A stretch of DNA of 64,000 nt from the NCBI GenBank assembly GCA_023410475.1, contig JAEYPS010000018.1, positions 1-64,000 on the forward strand. The letters run 5' to 3'. Shown here piece after piece: positions 44,263-52,650 of this stretch. The translations under genes and the position numbers were made by a program. Position 1 is the first letter of the stretch; every line of letters starts with the position of its first letter. A model generated the notes under the pieces. The model ran no database searches. It had not been told where the DNA came from and saw only the letters and a program-made list of their open reading frames with translations. Source of the stretch: Bacillota bacterium (GTDB taxonomy: Bacteria; Bacillota; Clostridia; Christensenellales; SZUA-584).

Positions 44263-45528
44263 TTACTCCATGCCTTTGCGCCGTGCTCTTTCGTTTGCGT
44301 AGTAGTCGGCTGCCTTTGAAAAAGCCTTTTGAGTGCCCTGAAACTGACTGTAGTGAGACTCTACATTTCTGTCGTACTTTTTTAGCTCCGAGAGCACGTT
44401 CATGAATGAGAGTTTTCCAAAATACCGGCATACCTTGGGCAGCGTTGCCTCAAGCTTCTCGTTCATTTGCGCTATTTTTTCTTTATAGTGCGCCCGCTGT
44501 GTTATATACAACAGCAAAGGCTTATATCTTACCCAGCCTATGCACGCGCGGTAAAACCGTTCAACAATTGCCTCAGAGTCAGCGCGTATGTACTTAAGCT
44601 TTGTCGGCAAAACGCCGTCCATCAGGTGATGGTACGTCGAAAAGCCGTCGTGGAACGTATACACAGGAACACGAAGCACTTTATGGTCGGTAAGACATGT
44701 GCTTAAAAACGTATCCTCGCCTCTCGCTCCCGGAGGATTATAAAACGGCAGTACGCGGGTTGTATCTTTGAGGTTTATTCCCAGGTTAGCGCCCGATATA
44801 AATTTTGCGCCGTTTATTTCGCCAACCTCTTGCGCCTCGTCACTAGTCAAAATACCGGTGTCGGCCCAAGTGATGCCTCCGTTATCCATTACACTTTTTA
44901 TTTTGTTCCAATTGATAATGTCGTTGCTTATAGCCTCTATAAACAGCCGCAGGTCCTCCTCTGACAGAACGCTGTTAAACTCTATATAAGGTATGGGCGA
45001 TATATAGCCGCAGTGATGCCCGTTTGTTATATCTGCTTCCCGTAAAAACTTAAGGTGCGTAGGCAGCACATTCTGTCCGCCCCAAACCGCGGTCGCCCGC
45101 GTCTTTGTAACCGCCACCGGATACTCATCGTCGTCCAAAAATATAAGATAATCCATGCCGCATTTAATAGCCTCCAGCAGAACGGCGTTGCGCTTTGCGG
45201 CATATCCTCTTCCGAAAAGCAGCCGCGCTTCTTTCTCGCTTATTATTCCTTCACGGATAAGCTTTTCCATGTCTCTCCTGATAGCCGTGCTCCCAATAAA
45301 GCGGGCGTCGTCCACCAGATTCATAACCCTCGTGCTTACGCCGGTATAGTCCGTAACGTTTGTGTTCGAGTAGCTAAGGTCATATGCCACAAACAAATTG
45401 AGCCTTACGCGTTCATTTTCCGTCAGCCCATGCTCCTTCCAGTTGTAAACATAGGTGCTGAGTAGCTTTTGGAATATCTTTCTGCCCGTTGCAAACCCTA
45501 TACCAACGTTTAACTCTTTACCGTACAA
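44263..45528 (-). CDS. Glycosyltransferase-like protein (GT-A type)
   Basis: A 421-aa protein without membrane segments. The block MDYLIFLDDDEYPVAVTKTRA has the DDD pattern of GT-A nucleotide-sugar sites, preceded by an N-terminal region with VGIGFATGRKIF, AAKRNAVLLEAIKCG (the R/N helix before the DxD in GT2-like enzymes), and followed by GANLGINL and PPGARGEDTFLSTCL (catalytic ED-type motif). I infer sugar transfer to a surface or small molecule; acceptor unknown. The likely start is TTG at 45528, nine bases after AAAGGG; no better start exists before residue 69. No surface-polysaccharide cluster is adjacent. Confidence 0.65.
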   Translation of the reverse strand: MYGKELNVGIGFATGRKIFQKLLSTYVYNWKEHGLTENERVRLNLFVAYDLSYSNTNVTDYTGVSTRVMNLVDDARFIGSTAIRRDMEKLIREGIISEKEARLLFGRGYAAKRNAVLLEAIKCGMDYLIFLDDDEYPVAVTKTRATAVWGGQNVLPTHLKFLREADITNGHHCGYISPIPYIEFNSVLSEEDLRLFIEAISNDIINWNKIKSVMDNGGITWADTGILTSDEAQEVGEINGAKFISGANLGINLKDTTRVLPFYNPPGARGEDTFLSTCLTDHKVLRVPVYTFHDGFSTYHHLMDGVLPTKLKYIRADSEAIVERFYRACIGWVRYKPLLLYITQRAHYKEKIAQMNEKLEATLPKVCRYFGKLSFMNVLSELKKYDRNVESHYSQFQGTQKAFSKAADYYANERARRKGME

Positions 45529-45829
45529 TAGTAAAATCCCTTTCCTTTGGTTTTTTAGATTATACCAGATAATACGACGCTAAGCAAAATAAAGGCAATC
45601 TGAGGTGTATTACACTATCGGGAGAGACACATATGTTTAAGATGATGTTTTCTTTAAGCTGCAATAAAACGCAATCTCTTTCGTCTTTATTATGTACAGT
45701 TGTTATGACAGTAATATAACTTACCAAAAAAATGATTTTATACTTGAATGCCATCTGTTACGGTTATATACTTATTGCAGTATTATTGAATTATAGTGCA
45801 TAATCCGTTAATTTTGAAAGGAGAACACC
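45529..45829. other. Intergenic region with promoter for the DUF975 gene
   Basis: No gene is supported. TTGCAG (45775-45780) and CATAAT (45799-45804), 18 bases apart, form a plausible rightward promoter for the DUF975 gene. The rest is AT-rich and should contain the leftward promoter for the glycosyltransferase-like gene, which I could not place. Confidence 0.5.
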
Positions 45830-46438
45830 ATGAAACTTCGCGCGGAGATTAAAGCGCAGGCAAAAAACAACTTCATGAACCAATACGGCATATCGATTGG
45901 CGCCGGGCTGCTGTATATTATACTTATGGGCGCTGTAGGATGGACGTTTATCGGCACATTGCTTCTTGCTCCCCCGCTTGTCGTAGGCTACGCAAGCTTC
46001 ACACTAAGAATATATAGAGGACAACAGGGCGACATTGGCGATATGTTCAGCACGGGCTTTAATGACTACGGCCGCAACCTTGGCGGCGTGCTGTGGATGT
46101 ATCTGTTCATCTGGCTGTGGACGCTGCTTTTCATCATCCCCGGCATCATCAAATCGCTCGCATACTTTATGACGCCCTACATACTGGCCGACAGCAAAAA
46201 TGTATCGGCGACGGACGCGCTTAAGCTTTCTATGCGCATGACACAGGGCTACAAGGGAGAAATATTCGTTATGTATCTTAGCTTTATCGGATGGGCCATA
46301 CTGACCGCGATCACCGGCGGCATACTCGGTATATTCTTTACAGGCCCCTATTTCAGCACAAGCTTTGCGGGGCTGTATCACGAGCTCAAAGCGAACGCTC
46401 TTGCCAAGGGCATAGTTAGTCCGGAAGAACTGGCATAA
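45830..46438 (+). CDS. DUF975 family membrane protein
   Basis: A 202-aa integral membrane protein with four to five helices. The opening LRAEIKAQAKNNFMNQYG, the PPLVVGYASFTLRIYRGQ segment, and LLFIIPGIIKSLAYFMTPYILADSKNVSATDALKLSMRMTQGYKGEIF (key IPGI.K.......YILADN-like, A...S..MT.G.K) are characteristic of DUF975. Function unknown; such proteins are common in Clostridia. AAGGAG precedes the ATG and a terminator follows, so it is monocistronic. Confidence 0.88.
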   Translation: MKLRAEIKAQAKNNFMNQYGISIGAGLLYIILMGAVGWTFIGTLLLAPPLVVGYASFTLRIYRGQQGDIGDMFSTGFNDYGRNLGGVLWMYLFIWLWTLLFIIPGIIKSLAYFMTPYILADSKNVSATDALKLSMRMTQGYKGEIFVMYLSFIGWAILTAITGGILGIFFTGPYFSTSFAGLYHELKANALAKGIVSPEELA

Positions 46439-46451
46439 CCTCTAAACACGA

Positions 46452-46477
46452 AAGCCGCTCATACGGGCGGCTTTTTT
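46452..46477 (+). terminator. Rho-independent terminator of the DUF975 gene
   Basis: AAGCCGC (46452-46458) pairs with GCGGCTT (46467-46473) and is followed by TTTT. It lies between the convergent DUF975 and HD-GYP genes. Confidence 0.85.
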
Positions 46478-46552
46478 GTCTCGTAAAATATTAATTGTTG
46501 ACGGCAAAGCTGCTTTTGCCAAGCGCTTGTCGCTAAGCGGATATTAAGTGAA

Positions 46553-49006
46553 TCAATCAGCCTCGGCGCTTATATCTTCCCTGAGCACCCTTCTTGTAAA
46601 CATCTTGGCTATCTCGGGGTCAAACTGCTTGCCCGCGTTTTTCCTTATTTCTGCTATAGCCTCGGCGCGGCTAAGGGGCTTGCGGTACGGGCGCGTGGTC
46701 GTCATAGCGTCATAAGCGTCCGCTACCGCTATTATCCTCGCTTTCCAGCTTATCTCCTCGCCCTTTAACCCTTTGGGGTATCCTGCGCCGTCCCATCTCT
46801 CATGGTGAGCAAGCACGAACTCGGCTATGCTGTAGTATTCCCTAGACGTGCTGAGTATCCTGTAGCCGGTTTCGGGGTGGTCTTTTATCTGCGCCCACTC
46901 GGACGCGGTCAGCTTCTCCGCTTTGTTGAGCACAGCTTTGTCCATAGATATCTTGCCAATATCGTGCAGCTCGCCGGCGATCTTGAGCTCGCGAAGCTCG
47001 TCCGTGTTAAGCCCGTAAGCCTTGCCAATAGCCTCACACAGCCGGCCTACCCTCTTGGAATGCGCCTCTTCGGGAGGGCACATAAGATGAAGCGCGCTCA
47101 AAATCGAGTCTATAACGGCGCTGCGCTTGCTTGCGCTCGACAATATCTTTTTCTGATACATAGAGTCTTCCGCGTTTTTAAGCATCTCCCATATAGACTG
47201 CTCTTCATTGTCCTTCGTGTCCCAACCGAACGAGAGAGAGACGTCTACACCCATAATACTTTGTTTTTCTATTTCACTCCGTATCTTTTCTACCAGCGTT
47301 TCGGCGGCAGCGCCGTCTGTATTTGTCAGCAGTATTATAAATTCGTCTCCGCCGGTGCGCGAGATTATGCTGCCTTCGCCGCACATGCTTGTAAGCACCT
47401 GCGCCGCCTGTCTAATAAGCTCGTCTCCGCTGTTGTGCCCGAACGCGTCGTTTATGGTCTTAAGGCCGTTTACGTCGGCGTATATCAGCGATATGGGAAG
47501 GTTTACTGCTGTGTCGAGCCGCCTTAATTCCTCCTCAAAAAACCTCCGGTTATACAGCCCTGTAAGCTGGTCATGATAGCTTAAATACTCTATCCTTCTT
47601 TGCTTTTCCTTCTTTTCGCTGAAGTCGCGGAAAACGAGCACGCATCCCGCTACGTTGCCCGCCTTGTCCCTTATAGGAGCGGCTGTGTCCTCAATAGCCC
47701 GTTCTTTGCCGTCTCTTGATACCAGCAGCGTATGATTTGAAAGCTCCACAACTTTTTCGGTCTCAAAGACTACTGTGACGGGAGACTTTATCTTAACCCT
47801 CGAGTATTCGTGTATAAGGTTGAATACTTCCTCAAAACACTTTCCTTTCGCTTCTTCTATCGTCCAGCCTGTAAGCTGCTGCGCGACAGGGTTCATAAAC
47901 TCTATGGCGCTGTCGCGGTCGACCGCTATAACTCCGTCTCCCACCGAAACAAGCGTCGCATAAAGCTTTTCCTCGTTGGCGCGCACCTTGCTTTGCTCTT
48001 CCTCTATTGTTTCGAGCATACTGTTTATCGCGTTGCCCAAAAACGCGAACTCATCCTTTCCTTTTACGGGTATCTTTTTTATCCTTTTAAGGTCAATTCC
48101 CTTGACATCGTTTATGATTCTTGTAAACGGCTTTGACATGAACATCCCGAGTATTGTGAAAAGCACTGCAACCGCCGCGACAGTAAAGGCGATGTTGCCA
48201 AACACAAAATTACTCAGTTCAGTTCTGCCCGAACTGTAAAGGTCCCGCGGAAGCTCAAGCGTAAACATTACCGGCGCCTCGTTTTTTACGTAACTCTCGA
48301 TGTCGCTCTCAAACCTCACCGTTTTTTCATCCCGGAACACTTCGCGGTCCGCGGCAAAAATGCCGCCGTCAGTATCAGCCGTAAAAGCGCCGGCGCTTAT
48401 ACTTATAACCTTGCTTTCTGTGCTTTTTTCGATATCAGAGAGTATTTCATCATCTATGCGGCGCCCGAAAACAAGCTTGCCGCTTGCGGCCTGCCTCGTC
48501 AGCGAATCGGTAACATCCGTTGACGCGATGAAATAATAATCAGCTCCAATTCTATACAGGCCGGACATGTCTTCCGATAAGTAGCATTCTTCGGCAACAG
48601 ATTTGAAGTCGTCAAAAAATCGCTTGGGAGGCACAACAAACTCGTTGTTGTCATAATCGTAAAAACGGTTGTAGTATAGACCGCCCGAATTGTCGAGCAT
48701 GACCATGAAATTAAGGCTCAAGTTCTTAAACGTTTCTTCGGTAAGATTAAGCTCAATATAACTTCTGTCTCCGTTAAGAAAATTTAGCGTATCGTCCCAG
48801 TGACCCCAGTCGTTAACCTGCCCCTGATACCGCGAAAGGCGCTCGTCGATATAAGAATGCATGCTGTTTTGCACCGATGCGATCTGTGACCTCTCATATG
48901 TCTCAAGAAATCTTACAAAAAAGATACTGAATATAAAGTTGATAATCAGTATGCTCGCGAGCATGACGGGTGTGACTATCAATATTACTTTATTTCTTAT
49001 TTTCAT
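46553..49006 (-). CDS. CHASE4-HAMP-PAS-GGDEF-HD-GYP cyclic-di-GMP signalling protein
   Basis: An 817-aa membrane sensor that may both make and break cyclic di-GMP. Order: membrane helix (residues ~8-30), CHASE4-like outer domain (~50-255, with WGHWDDTLNFL), second helix (~265-290), HAMP (~290-340), PAS (~345-465, LVSVGDGVIAVDRD), GGDEF (~475-630) and HD-GYP (~640-805). The synthase motif is intact (SRTGGDEFIIL) and so are the phosphodiesterase motifs HDIGKI and HHERWDGAGYPKGL, so both activities are possible; PAS and CHASE4 would tune them to a ligand. GAGAAAGG precedes the ATG. Monocistronic, and not linked to a motility or biofilm cluster here. Confidence 0.92.
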   Translation of the reverse strand: MKIRNKVILIVTPVMLASILIINFIFSIFFVRFLETYERSQIASVQNSMHSYIDERLSRYQGQVNDWGHWDDTLNFLNGDRSYIELNLTEETFKNLSLNFMVMLDNSGGLYYNRFYDYDNNEFVVPPKRFFDDFKSVAEECYLSEDMSGLYRIGADYYFIASTDVTDSLTRQAASGKLVFGRRIDDEILSDIEKSTESKVISISAGAFTADTDGGIFAADREVFRDEKTVRFESDIESYVKNEAPVMFTLELPRDLYSSGRTELSNFVFGNIAFTVAAVAVLFTILGMFMSKPFTRIINDVKGIDLKRIKKIPVKGKDEFAFLGNAINSMLETIEEEQSKVRANEEKLYATLVSVGDGVIAVDRDSAIEFMNPVAQQLTGWTIEEAKGKCFEEVFNLIHEYSRVKIKSPVTVVFETEKVVELSNHTLLVSRDGKERAIEDTAAPIRDKAGNVAGCVLVFRDFSEKKEKQRRIEYLSYHDQLTGLYNRRFFEEELRRLDTAVNLPISLIYADVNGLKTINDAFGHNSGDELIRQAAQVLTSMCGEGSIISRTGGDEFIILLTNTDGAAAETLVEKIRSEIEKQSIMGVDVSLSFGWDTKDNEEQSIWEMLKNAEDSMYQKKILSSASKRSAVIDSILSALHLMCPPEEAHSKRVGRLCEAIGKAYGLNTDELRELKIAGELHDIGKISMDKAVLNKAEKLTASEWAQIKDHPETGYRILSTSREYYSIAEFVLAHHERWDGAGYPKGLKGEEISWKARIIAVADAYDAMTTTRPYRKPLSRAEAIAEIRKNAGKQFDPEIAKMFTRRVLREDISAEAD

Positions 49007-49392
49007 CCGATGCCTTTCTCTTTCAGCCCCGCGGTGTGCATTAGCTATTGGGTTTAATGTGTATTAGCCTTATACCGACCTCATCATATTAGGAAGCAAG
49101 CCTTAACATAGTTTTAATATCTCATTCAAAACAAATCTGAAAACGAGCATATCGCTGAAGGACAGGTCATATACAGCTGCTTAAATCTCACTTCATGCCA
49201 CTCATATCGAATTTTAATAAAAGAACTCTTTCAATTTATAATATCACCACAATTAAATGCGTTCAATCATAAAACTCAGCGTATTGTGTGCCTTATAAGC
49301 TCATTTCAGGTGTTTTTTGCATCTTTATTGCATCAAAAAACCAATGCGGTTCAAATTTGGTTAATTGCGCGTTCTCGCTTGCTAATAGCTTT
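49007..49392. other. Intergenic region upstream of the c-di-GMP protein gene
   Basis: Nothing coding is supported in these 386 bases. GTTTTTTG (about 49311-49318) and CAAAAAAC flank a direct repeat GCATC; the pairing is AT-only and I do not call it a terminator. The promoter of the leftward sensor gene should lie in the left part, but no clear boxes are visible. Confidence 0.4.
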
Positions 49393-50220
49393 TTACGCCC
49401 AGCCCTCGAGCGTAAACGTCCACACCTTGCGAAAGTCGTTCGTTCTTATCTCAAGAGTGTTGTGTTCCTTTAACTCGCTAACAGCGATAAAAGCGTGTCC
49501 CGTGCTTTTAAAGTAATCATCCTGCCAGAAAAAATGAAAGTGTTTATCAAAATAGCCCCGCTCCAAAACCTGCCCGTTAAGATACACCGAAACATCTTCG
49601 GGAATTCTGATAAGCGATATATCCAGTATTATCGTTTCTTTACCACGCAATCCGTAAAGCACCGAATTTATGGGCGTAGAGTCATCAAGCACTATGCTGT
49701 TTTCGCGAATATTGAATGTAACCTGCACGGCGCTGACCAAGGAGCCTCCCTCATACTCATATCTAAGGTATGTAAAGAAATACGTATTGAAAAATGCTAT
49801 TAGCGTAAGAAAAAGAGCAGTGTAACGCCATATCATACGCACCCTGCCGCGCGGCTTTCTCTTTGACTGCTCGCTTTGCTCCCATTCCTCATACGACGCC
49901 GTTTTTAATTCGCTTTTATTGTAGGTATATCTGTAGACAATTATGCCGGATAACAATCCTACTCCGGCGTTCAGCATGTTGCAGTCGACATTAAAGTTGG
50001 GCCATAGGCGATAATTGAATGATAAAACAGCTATTCCGATAAGCAGTAAAAATGATAGGGTGCCTCCGATATACTTGACCGGCTTGTTCTGTATTTCTTC
50101 CGGTTGGTAATAAACGGTCAATTTTCCGGTATCCCTGCTGTAAACAGGAAGAAACTCATCGTCCTTCTTGACTCTTTTTACAGCGTTGTAATAATCCCAA
50201 AAATCCGGCATTTCGTGCAT
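49393..50220 (-). CDS. Tandem membrane-protein family, copy 3 (275 aa)
   Basis: A family I do not recognise. Layout: short N-terminal PDFWDYY motif, a stretch resembling stored conformational residues (PVYSRDTGKLTVYYQPEE), two membrane helices (~50-100), a polar linker, a third helix (~130-150) ending YLRYEYEGG, then an outer beta-rich domain of about 110 residues with VSVYLNGQ, WQDDYFKS and the closing NTLEIRTNDFRKVWTF. Copies 1 (51119-51985) and 2 (50238-51100, frameshifted) share every one of these blocks at lower identity. The start has GGGAG ahead. The three genes run head to tail with gaps of under 20 bases. The outer domain ending looks like a small jelly-roll or lectin-like sandwich, which is only a guess. 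Confidence 0.78.
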   Translation of the reverse strand: MHEMPDFWDYYNAVKRVKKDDEFLPVYSRDTGKLTVYYQPEEIQNKPVKYIGGTLSFLLLIGIAVLSFNYRLWPNFNVDCNMLNAGVGLLSGIIVYRYTYNKSELKTASYEEWEQSEQSKRKPRGRVRMIWRYTALFLTLIAFFNTYFFTYLRYEYEGGSLVSAVQVTFNIRENSIVLDDSTPINSVLYGLRGKETIILDISLIRIPEDVSVYLNGQVLERGYFDKHFHFFWQDDYFKSTGHAFIAVSELKEHNTLEIRTNDFRKVWTFTLEGWA

Positions 50221-50237
50221 ATCTTTTACTCCCGCCG

Positions 50238-51100
50238 CTAATAATCAATAACAAAAACCCACTTCTTATAAAAATGGCCGCCCGCCAACTCTAAAGTATT
50301 TTGACCTTCATGCATGTTGAAATAAATATTGCCGTATATGTCTATTTTAAAATAATCATCTTTCCATACCGGCCCGCTGTACGCGTCTACTCTTGTATAG
50401 TCTCCTGCAGAATAATCAGTTTCAACTCCGTTTATAAAAAGCTTCACAGCTTCGGGTGTTTTCTTTATATCTATTTTTATTACCGTTAAAGAATCTTTCT
50501 TCGTCGTTACGCTAAATACTTTTCCCTCAGGTGTCTTTTCATTAAGAAGTATTCCTTCACCATCTGTATAAACGGATACGCGCGCTTCACCAATACCAGC
50601 CTTGGCTCCTCTCTCAGTTATGTACCTTAAATATGCAAGAGAAAAGCTGTTCATTAGTAACAGAAAAGCAAATATGATGATATTAATATAAGTTAATACT
50701 CTGTAATTCTGTTGCTTCTTCTTATATGCAGTTTCCCTGTCTTTATCACTGTCATTCTCCGGTATTACCTCAAATCTCATTCTTGAGTGCAGGTATTTGT
50801 AACCGCAAGCATGAGCAAATGCGATATTATGAGCCCTAAAAACGTAAGATCCGTAACAACGCCGAGCCAAAATATAACGCCTGGCAACTTTAATACGAAC
50901 ATCGGAACTACTATCGCAAGATATGCTGCTAAAGGGATTAATAATAACGCGATATGCCAGCGTCTTCTTTCCTTATACGGCGGCATCATGTATTTCACCA
51001 TGTTGACTTCGTTTTTTTCATAGACATAAAGCGCATCATCTTCTTTTTTACCGTTTCTATATGCCCTGTAAAAATCCCAAAAACTCGGTTTGTCGCTCAT
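50238..51100 (-). pseudogene. Tandem membrane-protein family, copy 2, frameshifted
   Basis: The N-terminal half (SDKPSFWDFYRAY, two membrane helices) is open from 51100 to a TGA at 50777-50779, and the C-terminal half (YKYLHSRMRFEVIPEND, helix, AYLRYITERG, VKLFINGV, WKDDYFKI, NTLELAGGHFYKKWVF) is open in another frame from about 50870 to 50238. Comparison with copies 1 and 3, where the second helix passes directly into the Y-R-Y linker, places a single-base shift near 50800-50820, in CTTGCGGTTACAAATACC. Both halves are otherwise undamaged, so the change is recent, a sequencing error, or a programmed shift; I see no slippery heptamer. Confidence 0.75.
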
Positions 51101-51118
51101 TCCTTCCCCCATCGCTCT

Positions 51119-51985
51119 CTAGCTGAACCTGAAAGTCCATGCTTGCTTATAGCCCCCCGCGCGTACTTCAAGCGTATTGACTTCTCTTGCGGCAAACTCG
51201 ACATCAGCATGTATCGTGTTTTGAAAATAGCTCTCGTCAAAGAACTTTTCTGACCACCTGTAGTACTCTGCCTCACGAAGATCAGCTATCTGCTCGTTTA
51301 TGTATATTGATACTGCGTCCGGGCATTTGTCTACATGAATATGTAAACATATTTGCTGCACTGAATCAGACGCAACATCTAAGCTTCCCGGTATTTCCAA
51401 CATATCATCGTCAAATTCAAGTCCGCCGAATGTCCCCCGCACTTCAACGACATTATTGCTGTATCCTCCATCGGCTACGAACCTTAAGTATGTAAGCGAG
51501 TACGAACTTAAAAGGAAAAAACATATATAGATGATTCCCAAAATTATAACGACCTTTTTGCTTAATCGGACAGAGCTTTTATCATTGTTATTTATTCTTT
51601 CACCAAGATTTATCTTATTAAGCAGCTCAAGATTGATATATCGGTATGTGAATTTTTGCAAATTGATATATATGATAAAGAAAACAAAAGGCCATATTAT
51701 AAAGACATCATTACTTATATTGGGCCATAAAAAGATGGTTTCCAACGCAGGTAATAAAACAAGCACCAGTATCGCACTAAGCGCAATTATTAATATAGCT
51801 TTGCCGACATTCCATAATGATTTTAAATGCCTGATCTTTGATTTGTATACAGTTACGACTTCTTGCTTCTCGTCGTACATATAAAGAAGCTTTTTGTCGT
51901 ACTCTTCACCGATCAGCTTGTCATACCAGTCTTCGTCACGTGACAGCGCCCCAATAAAATCCCAAAAATCCGGCTTATACTCCAA
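51119..51985 (-). CDS. Tandem membrane-protein family, copy 1 (288 aa)
   Basis: First gene of the three-gene tandem array. N-terminal KPDFWDFIGAL, two membrane helices (~60-125), polar linker, third helix (~150-170) ending TYLRFVADGG, and a C-terminal outer domain with VSIYINEQ, FDESYFQN and NTLEVRAGGYKQAWTFRFS. The start is TTG at 51985, eight bases after AGGAGG; a nearby ATG is out of frame. Base composition here is more AT-rich than in the sugar region, suggesting a different history from its neighbours. Function unknown; array structure suggests subunits or ligand variants of one membrane complex. Confidence 0.78.
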   Translation of the reverse strand: MEYKPDFWDFIGALSRDEDWYDKLIGEEYDKKLLYMYDEKQEVVTVYKSKIRHLKSLWNVGKAILIIALSAILVLVLLPALETIFLWPNISNDVFIIWPFVFFIIYINLQKFTYRYINLELLNKINLGERINNNDKSSVRLSKKVVIILGIIYICFFLLSSYSLTYLRFVADGGYSNNVVEVRGTFGGLEFDDDMLEIPGSLDVASDSVQQICLHIHVDKCPDAVSIYINEQIADLREAEYYRWSEKFFDESYFQNTIHADVEFAAREVNTLEVRAGGYKQAWTFRFS

Positions 51986-52053
51986 ACATCAGTCCTCCTG
52001 CCGATATATATGGCTTAAGTCATATTATACCATGCTTTTACAATAATGGATAT

Positions 52054-52081
52054 AAAAAAGGCACTTCATAAGAAATGCCTT
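52054..52081 (-). terminator. Rho-independent terminator of the zinc-ribbon gene
   Basis: AAGGCACTTC (52058-52067) pairs with GAAATGCCTT (52072-52081), one G-U pair, loop ATAA; the A run at 52054-52059 gives a U tract on the leftward RNA. It lies 17 bases beyond the stop codon. Confidence 0.85.
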
Positions 52082-52097
52082 CGTATATCCGTTATGT

Positions 52098-52589
52098 CTA
52101 CAGCTTGCTGCCGCATTCGCCGCAGAATTTTGTCCCGGGGGCGTTTTCCGCGCCGCACCCGCCGCACCTTAATGCCTCGGGAGACCCAAGCTTGCTGCCG
52201 CACTCGCCGCAAAATTTCGTTCCCGGCTCGTTGTCCGCGCCGCAGTTCTTGCATATGCGGGCATCTCTCTCGCGCTCCTCGGCGCGCTGTTTCTCTTCCG
52301 CCGCGCGCTCGGCCTGCTGCGCCTCCTCCTGCTTTCTTTGCAGCATCTTATCTATATCCGCTATCTCTTCATAAAGAGCCGCAAACTCGCCGTACTTGCC
52401 CGACTGCTTGTGCGATTCATATACCGCCTCGCCTATTTTGGCGAGCGCTTCCTTCTTCCTGCCGCCGAGTTCGCCTAACTCCGTCTTCAAAAGAAAGGCG
52501 TTCATCGAGGCGTCTTTTTTCGCATCCTCGCCCATAAGGGGCTGCATTCCCTTTATAAATCCTCCAAGGCCGCTTAAAAAATCGCTCAT
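52098..52589 (-). CDS. Double zinc-ribbon protein with coiled-coil region
   Basis: A 163-aa soluble protein. Residues ~60-110 form a charged helical region (DIDKMLQRKQEEAQQAERAAEEKQRAEERERDA, key E/Q/R repeats) likely to be a coiled coil; residues ~113-163 carry two near-identical zinc ribbons, CKNCGADNEPGTKFCGECGSKL and CGGCGAENAPGTKFCGECGSKL, each with C-x2-C...C-x2-C. No DNA-binding or enzymatic motif is seen; such ribbons usually mediate protein contacts. GGAGG precedes the ATG. It follows the MFS gene region but reads away from it. Confidence 0.82.
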   Translation of the reverse strand: MSDFLSGLGGFIKGMQPLMGEDAKKDASMNAFLLKTELGELGGRKKEALAKIGEAVYESHKQSGKYGEFAALYEEIADIDKMLQRKQEEAQQAERAAEEKQRAEERERDARICKNCGADNEPGTKFCGECGSKLGSPEALRCGGCGAENAPGTKFCGECGSKL

Positions 52590-52650
52590 TTAAGACCTCC
52601 GATATACTTATTAGCCTTATTATACCTCTTCGGCGTCAAAAAGCCAAGCG

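Noticed and set aside
49311..49340. GTTTTTTG / CAAAAAAC as a terminator for the tandem membrane genes
   Set aside because: The stem has only A-T pairs apart from its ends and no following T run in the right direction.
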